From Halomonas maura (GTDB taxonomy: Bacteria > Pseudomonadota > Gammaproteobacteria > Pseudomonadales > Halomonadaceae): a stretch of 64,000 nucleotides of DNA. Shown one piece after another: positions 46,776-55,302 of the stretch. Under the pieces are notes generated by a model, which was not told where the DNA came from, did no database searches, and saw only the letters and a list, made by a program, of their open reading frames with translations. The DNA lies in contig NZ_JAUFPQ010000012.1 of assembly GCF_030409305.1 (NCBI RefSeq), positions 62,001-126,000 on the forward strand. Reading direction: 5' to 3'. The position numbers and the translations under genes are program-made. Position 1 is the first letter of the stretch. Each line of letters starts with the position of its first letter.

Positions 46776-46810
46776 GATTAAATGTAGAGTGTCTCACCTT
46801 CGAGAAAATT

Positions 46811-47060
46811 TTAATCGCCGGAAGAGCTGTTTCTCAAGTTGATCGATGCGACATATCGGCCGAGCTCATTGACGACAATTACTGGAAAACCCTGCACATT
46901 AATGAGGCCTGTCTGAAACGAAGATAGCGGATGATGTTCTCTTGAGAAATCAGTGAGTCCCGCCAAGAACCTGATTCCAGAGGACCATCCGCCATGGATG
47001 AAAGCGTATCTCCCTGGATTCCGTCCTGCAACGGATCTGTCCGGGTCGAGCTGAGCGGCC
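46811..47060 (-). pseudogene. Relic of an ECF sigma factor C-terminal (SnoaL-like) domain
   Basis: The frame reads IRFLAGLTDFSREHH, then INVQGFPVIVVNELGRYVAS. This resembles the SnoaL-like tail of SigJ/ECF41 sigma factors (FLxGL, a conserved NGxPG and a final hydrophobic strand). There is no sigma region 2 or 4, and IS1380-like DNA begins just upstream. Too short and 5'-truncated to function. Weak assignment. Confidence 0.35.
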
Positions 47061-47072
47061 ATCGCAGCTCCA

Positions 47073-47215
47073 ATGACAGCGGTGCTGCTGCTGCGTGAAG
47101 CCCTCGACAACAGCGGCGTCATGCCCGCCCTCGAGGCACACCTGGTCGATTCACGCAATTCGCTTCGCGTGCGCCACTCGCTGGCCAGTCAGCTCCGCAC
47201 CGTGGTGATGCAGCG
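47073..47215 (+). pseudogene. IS1380-family transposase fragment
   Basis: MTAVLLLREALDNSGVMPAL then RNSLRVRHSLASQLRTVVMQRA matches the N-terminal region of IS1380-type transposases (leucine-rich opening, RHSLASQLRT). The match stops near 47215; the DDE domain is absent. It separates the sigma relic from the GH32 gene. Confidence 0.65.
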
Positions 47216-47374
47216 GGCAGGGCCTGGCCGCCGGCATCTGATCACGGCTCAAGACCCTGGGGCAGGGCCCGCAGACGAATGAAACGTTGTCTATCGCTTC
47301 CGCCTGCGTCGCCCCACGCCTCCCGGTCCGCATGGCCAGGGGGCTCATCTAGCTTAGTGACAAAAGGACGGATT

Positions 47375-48868
47375 ATGACCGCCACGAATGCCGAGCCCTT
47401 GCGGGCCCAGCGACCGGTTCTGCACTTCACCCCGCCCGAGGGCTGGATGAACGACCCCAACGGTCTCGTCTGCTTCGCCGGCGAGTATCACCTCTTCTAC
47501 CAGTACTACCCGCATGACCGGGTCTGGGGACCCATGCACTGGGGGCATGCGGTGAGCCGCGACCTGGTGCACTGGGAACACCTGCCGCTGGCGCTGATCC
47601 CGGACGAGGCCGGCATGTGCTTCTCGGGCAGCGCCATCGTCGACTGGCACGATACCAGCGGCCTGTTCGGCGGCCGGCCGGGCCTGCTGGCCTTCTATAC
47701 CGTGCATCGCCAGGCGGAGGACGATCCCGCGGACTATGTTCAGGAGCAGTGCCTGGCCTACAGCCAAGATCGTGGACGCAGCTGGCAGAAGTATGCCGGC
47801 AACCCCGTCATCGCTTCGCCCGGGTTCAAGGACTTCCGCGACCCCAAGGTGATCTGGCATGCCCCCAGCCGGCGCTGGGTGATGGCGCTGGCCTGTGGTC
47901 AGGCGATCCAGTTGCATGTTTCCGACGACCTGCTGAGCTGGCGGCTGGCCAGCACCTTCGGCGAGGGGCAGGGGGCGCATACCGACGGCCCCTGGGAGTG
48001 CCCCGATCTCTTCGAACTGCCCGTGGAGGGCGCGGCGGAAGATGCGCCGGCAACGCGCTGGGTGCTGGTGGTGGGCGTCTGCGCCGGCGAACAGGACGAT
48101 TTTGGCTCCTTCACCCAGTACTTCGTCGGTGACTTCGACGGCGAACGCTTCCACAACGAGAATCCCGCCGAGCGCGTGCTGCTGATGGACGAAGGGCGCG
48201 ACTTCTATGCCGTGCAGAGCTGGTCGGACCTGCCCGCCGAGGATGGCCGGCGGCTGGCCATCGCCTGGCTGAACAACTGGCTCTACGCCAACCAGATTCC
48301 GGAGTCCGGCTGGCGGGGGGCCATGAGCTTCCCCCGGGAGCTGTCGCTGGTGGGGACACCGGAGGGTATCCGAATGCGCCAGACCTTCGCCGTCGAACTC
48401 CTGGGTTCGAGCGAGCGCCGGTCGGTGCCGGTAGCGACCGTCCCGAGCGAGTTCGGTCCCGGGGAACATCGGTTGGTCGAGGCGGGCAGTGCCACGGCTC
48501 ACGGGCGACTCGCCCTCGAGCTGCGGCCGGACACTGTCATCGCACTGGACCTGCAACAGGGCCGACAGTTTTCGCTGCGACTGAGCCACGACGGTGCCCG
48601 CCTGCATCTCGAACACCGGCGTGATGGCCGGAACGGCGACGCGGCCTTCGATCGGCATTATCCCCATCGCCTCGGCCGCGAGCTGCCGACCGGCGGTGCC
48701 GTCACGCTGGAGTGGTTGATCGATCACGGCTCCCTCGAGCTGTTCCTCGACGGCGGGCGCCTGTCGCTGACGCACCTCAGCTTCGCCGACCCGGACCAGC
48801 GGCCGGTGGTGCTGCGCGTGGAGGCCGGCGCCTGCCGCGTTATCGACGCTCGCTACCACCGTCTTTGA
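47375..48868 (+). CDS. GH32 beta-fructosidase (sucrose/levan hydrolase type)
   Basis: 497-residue glycoside hydrolase family 32 enzyme that releases fructose from sucrose or fructans. All three catalytic-site motifs are present: nucleophile Asp in WMNDPNG (about residue 24), transition-state stabiliser in FRDPKV (about 155), and acid/base Glu in WECPDLF (about 207). FSGSAIVD is the usual WSGS-like block. The five-blade propeller is followed by a C-terminal beta-sandwich (about 340-497). No signal peptide, so probably intracellular. AAAAGGACGG precedes the ATG. No transporter, PTS or fructokinase gene is nearby; it is flanked by IS debris, suggesting horizontal arrival. Confidence 0.9.
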   Translation: MTATNAEPLRAQRPVLHFTPPEGWMNDPNGLVCFAGEYHLFYQYYPHDRVWGPMHWGHAVSRDLVHWEHLPLALIPDEAGMCFSGSAIVDWHDTSGLFGGRPGLLAFYTVHRQAEDDPADYVQEQCLAYSQDRGRSWQKYAGNPVIASPGFKDFRDPKVIWHAPSRRWVMALACGQAIQLHVSDDLLSWRLASTFGEGQGAHTDGPWECPDLFELPVEGAAEDAPATRWVLVVGVCAGEQDDFGSFTQYFVGDFDGERFHNENPAERVLLMDEGRDFYAVQSWSDLPAEDGRRLAIAWLNNWLYANQIPESGWRGAMSFPRELSLVGTPEGIRMRQTFAVELLGSSERRSVPVATVPSEFGPGEHRLVEAGSATAHGRLALELRPDTVIALDLQQGRQFSLRLSHDGARLHLEHRRDGRNGDAAFDRHYPHRLGRELPTGGAVTLEWLIDHGSLELFLDGGRLSLTHLSFADPDQRPVVLRVEAGACRVIDARYHRL

Positions 48869-49057
48869 GGATCCGAGTCCCGGTTCGCGAGCGGATCGTT
48901 GACTCAGCTGCGGGGATGTCCCGCCGCTTCTCATCACCCGCACCGGTGGCGAGCCGTTGTGGTGAGCGGGATCTGGGCCGAGCGAGTGGATGGGAAGCCG
49001 GGCTGTGCGAACCTTATCGAGCCGGCGCGAGGGGTGGCGAAGGAGATCCACCCACGC

Positions 49058-49330
49058 ATGCCGCTGACCCCGAATGCCGATAGCCTGGGGTCCTGGCTCG
49101 ATTCGCACCTGACCGATCGCGAGGCGGTGCCAGGTGGTGCGGCACTGGGATGCCGAGGTGTTGAGGCACGGGACGGTGAGCCCGCGTGTCAAGCGACCTA
49201 CCCTTGTCGACCCCGCTCTGATCGAGCCGGCCGACGCCTAGGGTAGGCGATTTCCTACAGCGGGACGCCGCGATGTCGCATACCAGGTGGGAAGCGCAGC
49301 AGTTAGGGTAGAGGTGTGACGTGCAGCATG
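49058..49330 (+). repeat. 273-bp direct repeat, left copy
   Basis: Nearly identical (about 7 differences) to 57056-57328 in the same orientation, 7,998 bases apart. It starts ATGCCG and ends GCAGCATG. It has a small inverted repeat CGCCTA-GGG-TAGGCG near its middle-right. Flanking bases outside the repeat do not match. It has no supported ORF. The right copy abuts an IS256-type fragment, so the repeat may derive from a transposon or be left by recombination. Confidence 0.92.
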
Positions 49331-49451
49331 ATCCATGTCTGGTGAGAATACTGCTACTTCTCATTTAGATTAGCATTTCGTCGCATTTTAGGTTGTTTTT
49401 TCAATAACTTGGCGATCTTTATATAAGGTTTTTTTAAAGGAGGAAGAATTC

Positions 49452-49862
49452 ATGAGCAACGATTCCTCAATCACCGACGAAATGGGTAGTGTCGAGAACA
49501 TCTCGTTCGGTGACATCGTCAACGGCCTCAAGACCGTCGCCAACGCAGTTCGGCTACCTGGCGCACCGAAGATCCCGTATACCGCTGACGATACTGACCT
49601 GTCCGGCGACACGGACTCCGTTGATCCCTGGGCTGGCTTGAACGGTGCACTTGAAGTGGTGGGCGAGCACGCACAGGCTCTGCTTGATGACTGGGACAAC
49701 CAGCAGGAAAACATCAAGAACTACTTGCCACAGCCGCAGGACTTTCCGCATGATTCTGCGGAAAATCCTCTGGTGGCTGATGAGCGGGCAATACAGGCTG
49801 CTCTTCAGTTTTTAGTTAAGTACTTCAAAGAGCACCCAGAGATGATGCCGAAAAATTCGTAG
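49452..49862 (+). CDS. Small acidic protein at the edge of the repeat-flanked island
   Basis: 136 residues, strongly acidic and soluble, unrecognised. AAGGAGGAAG precedes the ATG, and a good terminator follows, so it is a real, separately transcribed gene. Visible traits: an N-terminal GDIVNGLKTVANAVRLPGAP helix-like segment, an acidic middle (DDTDLSGDTDSVDPW), and a C-terminal helix (AIQAALQFLVKYFKEH). It lies just inside the left direct repeat and converges with the helicase/Hsp70-like pair. An AT-rich leader resembles the island rather than the host. Confidence 0.75.
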   Translation: MSNDSSITDEMGSVENISFGDIVNGLKTVANAVRLPGAPKIPYTADDTDLSGDTDSVDPWAGLNGALEVVGEHAQALLDDWDNQQENIKNYLPQPQDFPHDSAENPLVADERAIQAALQFLVKYFKEHPEMMPKNS

Positions 49863-49910
49863 AATGGGTTGTAGAAAGAGCCCCCGCAACGGCTATATCC
49901 AACGATATGT

Positions 49911-49945
49911 CGGGGCGAGCGCTGCCCGAGGCAGAGCTCGCCCCG
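49911..49945 (+). terminator. Terminator after the 49452 gene
   Basis: CGGGGCGAGC and GCTCGCCCCG, a perfect 10-bp stem with a 15-base loop, followed by TCGTTGTGTTTGTT. It lies 49 bases after the stop. About 270 bases without a gene separate it from the Hsp70-like gene end. Confidence 0.8.
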
Positions 49946-50215
49946 TCGTTGTGTTTGTTAGTTCCTTTAGGAAAACGCTGCATAAATCCCGTCATAGCTG
50001 TCTGGCAGGCTGCGGCATTCGCAGGACTCGTACCCGTCAGTTGAGAATCCGGTAGTTGCGTACGGACCGTTCATGGCCGGCTAGGAGAGATGCTATCTAG
50101 GCGACGACCGGGATGCCGATTCTCTCGATCAGCTCTCATACTGCAATGCGCAGCGTGCGTTACGTTGTCGCAGGATATCAATTGCTTCAAGGAACTGCCA
50201 CATTGCCTGGGAAGT

Positions 50216-52033
50216 CTACTTTTCAATGTATCTATCTTTCCAGCTATCATTGACCTCGCTGACATTAACCTCTGGTTCAGGAATCACATATGAGAACTTT
50301 CCAGGCTCAATCAAGCTGAGTCCATAGGCGACGGAAAGCCGGTCGTAATGTGCCTTGGGAACACCGACAGCAATCAGGTTATTCGGTCGTCGTAGCGATC
50401 TTGGATATGCTTTGAGCCACGATATGCTCGGAAAGCTTTCCAAGTCATTCTTCAGTCTATTATAATAACGCATTCGGCTTCCGCCTCCGCAGAGAAAGAG
50501 CGGGATGCCGTTTAACTGACGCACAGGAATCCCGTAAGTTTTTTGGGCCCTATAGAATGCCCTAGCACGGACTTGTGGAAGTAAACGCTTCCGATAAAAG
50601 TACACATCCGGGTCGCTCTTCTCGCAAAGTGAAGTAACGCTAACATTGTCGACGTAAGCTTTGAAAGACTCAGGCGCCTTCTCTAAGGAGGGCCTGCTAT
50701 TAAAATGCCTTTGTAGATCTTTAAGGATATGACTGTCCGGTGGCAAAATGTTACTTAGCCAGTACTGCCACCATGAGAGACGCTCATAATGAAGATTGTA
50801 GACGCCGTTATTTTCAACTGAAGTAGTGAAAAAGGAGAAGTTGTCTCTCCCTTTCGCCACTTTCACTCTAAACAATGAGGCATCTACTGTTCCGGCGCCC
50901 ACATCAACCATTAAGTAAATATTATCGGCTTTTGGGTCAAAGCTGTCAGAAAGCACGTAGCCATGTATTTGAGCAGCAATTTCTGGGAGGGATGCAACTA
51001 CAATATCCTCATGTTCCTCTGCATGTGCACCATCCAGAACCTGCTTGGCCCTAAATATGGATGAGGACACATGCTCTGAACGAATTTTTATCACATTTGA
51101 AGTTGAGAGAATCCAAGCAGCAGTAGACAGTAGATCATAGAAAGCGGACTTTTCGTCTTTGTGCGCTGAAGGAATTCCTATAGCAAGACGCCATAACAAC
51201 GAATATCCTGAGTAGATGTCGGCATTATGATCTAGGAACCATGCGCGAATCCTTCTGAGTACAAGTGAAATGAAGGCCACAGCATGCTCAATTAACTCTC
51301 TATCATCATGGTAGTTATTGTCGATGATTTTTGTTTTTATGTCATCTATTTTCACTTCATCCGGATGGAGTGAGTACTCTCCCCTTGAGTTCTTGTATAA
51401 ATTGCTGGGAAGTAGATATGCCTTTATACCCGGTGCAGATAAAAATGGGACTGCAAATGCCTTGTCTAATACCCTATCACCAACAACGGCTTTCACATAT
51501 GAAGTTCCAAAGTCCAATCCAATTATTAATTCATGATCACCTTTGCTTTTAAAAGCATCTCGAGGTTGGAAGTTTATTCCGGTGCTAGGGAGTTTAATTA
51601 GATCATAAATGTGTACATTGTCTTGATTGTCGATGGTAAGGGAGATCTCGCCTCTGGGTGTTAGTTTAGGATTGTTTTCTTCTTCTGCGTCTTTGATGGT
51701 ATGTTTTCTCCTCGTCCCAACACCATCATAAATGCCAAGGTCGACTCTTTTTATCCCCTCGTCTATATCTTTAGATATTCTCCCAACTGGCCGGTAACCA
51801 AATTTCTTGTTTTCACTTTCTAGTAAGGTGCTGGGAGTGTTGTGGTGTTTTCCAGGTCCACTCCTCCTCCTTTCGTTTGTTTTATCGCTGCGGTCAAATA
51901 GGTTTGCATTTTGTTTTTCCTTTCTCTTGTTATTATTAAAGGGCTTTCTGATGTTATTTCCGCGCTCTTGCCTATCTTCAGCCTTCTTTATCCCTGCTTT
52001 CATCAATGCTAGCTTCATTGTTTTGTTTATCAT
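50216..52033 (-). CDS. Hsp70/actin-fold ATPase, partner of the SNF2 helicase
   Basis: 605-residue protein of the Hsp70/actin ATPase superfamily. Residues 1-165 are a charged, basic, probably disordered arm (KPFNNNKRKEKQ, NERRRSGPGKHH). Then come phosphate-1 (IGLDFGTSYVK, 171-181), phosphate-2 (LMVDVGAGTVDAS, about 374-386) and the adenosine motif (LFLCGGGSR, about 512-520). There is no classical Hsp70 substrate-binding domain, so it is not DnaK or HscA. The gene is AT-rich compared with the host and starts 16 bases after the helicase stop with GAGGACTGAAG before the ATG, so the two form one operon. A role in a DNA-targeting conflict system is inference from the pairing. Confidence 0.8.
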   Translation of the reverse strand: MINKTMKLALMKAGIKKAEDRQERGNNIRKPFNNNKRKEKQNANLFDRSDKTNERRRSGPGKHHNTPSTLLESENKKFGYRPVGRISKDIDEGIKRVDLGIYDGVGTRRKHTIKDAEEENNPKLTPRGEISLTIDNQDNVHIYDLIKLPSTGINFQPRDAFKSKGDHELIIGLDFGTSYVKAVVGDRVLDKAFAVPFLSAPGIKAYLLPSNLYKNSRGEYSLHPDEVKIDDIKTKIIDNNYHDDRELIEHAVAFISLVLRRIRAWFLDHNADIYSGYSLLWRLAIGIPSAHKDEKSAFYDLLSTAAWILSTSNVIKIRSEHVSSSIFRAKQVLDGAHAEEHEDIVVASLPEIAAQIHGYVLSDSFDPKADNIYLMVDVGAGTVDASLFRVKVAKGRDNFSFFTTSVENNGVYNLHYERLSWWQYWLSNILPPDSHILKDLQRHFNSRPSLEKAPESFKAYVDNVSVTSLCEKSDPDVYFYRKRLLPQVRARAFYRAQKTYGIPVRQLNGIPLFLCGGGSRMRYYNRLKNDLESFPSISWLKAYPRSLRRPNNLIAVGVPKAHYDRLSVAYGLSLIEPGKFSYVIPEPEVNVSEVNDSWKDRYIEK

Positions 52034-52049
52034 CTTCAGTCCTCTGGTA

Positions 52050-55000
52050 TCAAAAGACTTTGATTACACCGCTAGAAACAAAAAGCGTTCTTGGCTCGAT
52101 CTTGGATTTCAGCCTTACTTCTGAAATCTTCTTGTCAAAAGAATGATGGAGCTTTTCAAGTCTGGCCTTGTTGGCAGGTATCATTCGATGCTTTTTATTG
52201 TCAGATGAAGAGGATAGTGTTGCTATGGTTTGTTCTATTCTTCCTATTTCAATGGTTCTTCTCCTTTCAATAGAATTCACCATTAGGTTTATTCTGTCGT
52301 CATTCTGCCGCTGCATGCTATGTTGATAAGTATTCAGCCTATCTTCTGCAACTTCCCGGCAAAGTTCAAATGCATCAGCAGCAGTAGCTAGATCAATCTC
52401 ATTTCCGGCCGATAGCCAGTCATCGCCGTTCATTGCTGCTTTACTGATGATCATTTCTGATTCATCAGGAGAGAGTACATGGTCGGTTCCAATTCTAGCC
52501 ACAGCGTACTCCATCCTTTCTATATCCAAGGCGCCAGAGACTGAGCACATGTGTATAGAGAATGCAAAAATTCCCTCTTTTATATCAGGCTCTTTGTATG
52601 ATCTTACTTGTATGGCATTTACTGTATAGGGCCTGTTATCTGCATCAAGTTTTGAGATATTTTGTGTGATAAATCTGACGAGAGGATGTTCCTGTGTGAT
52701 GCGTTCAAAGCGAGGCGAACTCTCCATGTGTTGATTATCAAACAGCAAGGGAGGCGGTGAATTTGCTAGGATTCTGGTTTTTCCTAGAAGGTGATTTTGC
52801 CGAAGATATTCGTTGAAGTTGGCCTTGGCATCTACCGATAACTCACAATGATATTTGTTGGGTTCGTTTTCTAATGATACAAGCCGCGAGCCCTCATGGT
52901 GTGAGGACAAATAGTCCCTAATATAGGAATAAAGATCTTCGCCCCTGATGAATCTTCCTACTTCTTTTGCTGAGTTAACTTGCTTTTGAATGAAGTCGCC
53001 ATGAGCGATGAGGTGGTTGGCCTCTTTCTCGAGAAGCTCTTGATCTATTTTGTTTCTTTCGATAGCCACTCTTGCGCGCTCAATCTTATCCTCCTCCTCT
53101 AATTTGCTTAATTTATGTGTAAATATTTCCCTTGTGATCTGGTTGGTCACTTCTCCCAATATCAGTTCCAACTCTCCCAAAGATCCCTCGAAAACATTCA
53201 ATCGATTCAGAAGCCTATCATAAATGCGTTCATCGATTGTGTCTGCATATACGAAATTCCAGATCAAAATTCTTTCTTTGGTCTGACCGATTCGATCAAT
53301 TCGACCAATTCTCTGCTCAATCCGCATAGGATTCCAAGGGAGATCATAGTTAATAAGCAGGCTTGAAAACTGCAGGTCTACACCCTCTGAAGCTACTTCC
53401 GAGGAAAGAAGAATCTTGATATCATGATCTTCTTTGAATCTAGTAAGCTCTTCATTTTTATTCATCCCGCCGTGGAGAACTATTGATCTTATTCCTTTTT
53501 CTTTAAGTCTATCGTGGATATAAGAAAGAGTTCCTTTAAAGAAAGCAAATAGCACTACCTTGCTGTCTGGGTTGTCTCTCCAGTATTGTTCCAAATTTCC
53601 ATGAAGTTCAAAGAATTTTGAATCCTGCTTTTCCAGCAAAGGATAGTCGCCAACATCTCTCGATATCTCCACTAGGCGTTGTACAAGATTCCCAATACTA
53701 TCGCCTTGACTGCTGCATCTCTCCTTGTCGTCTCTGTAAGTTGTGTCTGAAACTACATAATCGTCCTTTTCAATAAGTTTATCGACGCCATATCCTACAT
53801 CATGCCATCTCTTGCAAGCAGCTGCTATACAGCTTGACATTTGCCGTTGTGGCGTAGTTAAGATAAAACCTGTCGAAAGTCCGTGGCCTATACAGTAATC
53901 TCTAACCTCTTCTGTAACAAGGTTATAAAACTGCTTTTCCACGGGTGTCATATTTACTCTTATAGCCGTCGGGTACCGTCGTGTTCTGTCTGTCTGTACA
54001 TCTCTTTTCAGTGTGCGAGTTAGAACTTTGCTAAGAGGGTTTACCTTTTCAAGGTCAAAGGTAATTTGCGATATGAAGGTGGGGGATTGGAGTTCCTGAC
54101 CTTTTGGCGAACAGGATGACAAATGCTCTAACTGTTTGCTTTTGTTGAATATGGGTGAGTTTTTAGCCTCTCGAATCAACTCATGGTAATCTTCAGGAGA
54201 GGCCTTTCCAGAAAGTATAAGACTTCTCAGCTTTACCAGTGGTTTGTTGGCTTCAAGGGCCTCATCGAATGATGATTTATACGGAAATGAGCCTTCATCC
54301 AGCAAATTTAGAAGGTTGAACAAGTCGCGGCTACGCAACTGAATTGGTGTTGCCGATAGCATGATAAGGCTTTCAGCGATTGCCCTGAAGAGTCGGCCTA
54401 GCTTATGAGTCTGTGTCCCCTCGTTCCTCAGGTAGTGAGCCTCATCAATAATCACAAGATCGAGGAGGGGATTATCGGTAGCCGCACTCTCCATGAATAG
54501 GGCTAACTTTCCTGTAGCTAATTTGTTATCGGAGCTTTCGTAGTCCCTCGGAGGGCGTAAGCCTTGAATGCTGCCTATCACAGCAAATTCTTCATAAGGG
54601 TTTCTGGCAGATGACTGTAAGGTTTTCAGTAATGAGTCAGCGTTGACAATGTCAGACCTTACCCCAAATCTTTCGAGAAGTTCGAACTTCCACTTTTCTG
54701 TCAATGCCGCTGGGCAGAGTACAAGAAGACGTTTGGCATCAACTCTTGCCTTCAGCTCTGTCCATATCAACCCAGCTTCGATCGTTTTTCCCAGGCCCAC
54801 TTCATCAGCGATGATGATGCCATTGCTTGGAGAGTCGAGTAAATTGATAACGGGCTTAAATTGATATGCCATAAACTGGGTGTTAGTGGTATTAAGGCTA
54901 TAGATAATGTTGCTCAATCTACCACTCAGTCTGTGGAAGGTCATTGACCGCCTTAGCTGGTCGCTAGTTCCAAATTTTCCCTGTCTAAACAGGTCATAGG

Positions 55001-55196
55001 GCTTTAAGGCTTTAGAGTTTGCGGGCTCTAGAGCTGAAAAAATTATAAATTCTTCAGCTCCATCCATAAAGGTAACCAAGACCCGCTGCCTTCTACCCTG
55101 ACCATCCAGCTCTCTCCCGACAATGCCAACTCGGGAAGGATTTGCCTTGAGCCTGACTTTCCCCCCCGGCATTATGTCTTGTGATGGCCATTCCAT
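52050..55196 (-). CDS. SNF2/RapA-like superfamily II helicase
   Basis: 1,048-residue DNA-dependent ATPase. A Tudor/SH3-like N-terminus (residues 10-60) resembles RapA. The motor has Walker A DEVGLGKTIEAG (131-142), DEAHYLRN (251-258), LSATP (280-284), and in the second lobe SSEVASEGVDLQF (598-610) and QRIGRIDRIGQ (628-638). All ATPase motifs are intact. A long C-terminal region (about 690-1048) with coiled-coil parts (residues 690-760 and 960-1030) is unassigned. AGGTGA precedes the ATG. AT-rich composition and rare-codon use contrast sharply with neighbours, indicating transfer. First gene of a two-gene operon with the Hsp70-like ATPase. Confidence 0.87.
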   Translation of the reverse strand: MEWPSQDIMPGGKVRLKANPSRVGIVGRELDGQGRRQRVLVTFMDGAEEFIIFSALEPANSKALKPYDLFRQGKFGTSDQLRRSMTFHRLSGRLSNIIYSLNTTNTQFMAYQFKPVINLLDSPSNGIIIADEVGLGKTIEAGLIWTELKARVDAKRLLVLCPAALTEKWKFELLERFGVRSDIVNADSLLKTLQSSARNPYEEFAVIGSIQGLRPPRDYESSDNKLATGKLALFMESAATDNPLLDLVIIDEAHYLRNEGTQTHKLGRLFRAIAESLIMLSATPIQLRSRDLFNLLNLLDEGSFPYKSSFDEALEANKPLVKLRSLILSGKASPEDYHELIREAKNSPIFNKSKQLEHLSSCSPKGQELQSPTFISQITFDLEKVNPLSKVLTRTLKRDVQTDRTRRYPTAIRVNMTPVEKQFYNLVTEEVRDYCIGHGLSTGFILTTPQRQMSSCIAAACKRWHDVGYGVDKLIEKDDYVVSDTTYRDDKERCSSQGDSIGNLVQRLVEISRDVGDYPLLEKQDSKFFELHGNLEQYWRDNPDSKVVLFAFFKGTLSYIHDRLKEKGIRSIVLHGGMNKNEELTRFKEDHDIKILLSSEVASEGVDLQFSSLLINYDLPWNPMRIEQRIGRIDRIGQTKERILIWNFVYADTIDERIYDRLLNRLNVFEGSLGELELILGEVTNQITREIFTHKLSKLEEEDKIERARVAIERNKIDQELLEKEANHLIAHGDFIQKQVNSAKEVGRFIRGEDLYSYIRDYLSSHHEGSRLVSLENEPNKYHCELSVDAKANFNEYLRQNHLLGKTRILANSPPPLLFDNQHMESSPRFERITQEHPLVRFITQNISKLDADNRPYTVNAIQVRSYKEPDIKEGIFAFSIHMCSVSGALDIERMEYAVARIGTDHVLSPDESEMIISKAAMNGDDWLSAGNEIDLATAADAFELCREVAEDRLNTYQHSMQRQNDDRINLMVNSIERRRTIEIGRIEQTIATLSSSSDNKKHRMIPANKARLEKLHHSFDKKISEVRLKSKIEPRTLFVSSGVIKVF

Positions 55197-55302
55197 AAGT
55201 CACCTATACTCATTAGTCTTCAAGCCGATTTTCTTATGCTCATAATATAAACAACAGTTACAGCTGTTACGGAGTGGTGAGACGGCTCATGTTCGGTCCT
55301 CT

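Noticed and set aside
50216..52033. Hsp70-like gene as DnaK/HscA
   Set aside because: It lacks a substrate-binding domain and linker, has a long basic N-terminal arm and no dnaJ or hscB neighbour.
50216..55196. Assignment of the helicase pair to DISARM or BREX
   Set aside because: No DrmA/DrmB/DrmC, methylase, BrxC/PglZ or phospholipase-D gene is present; only the SNF2 motor is shared.
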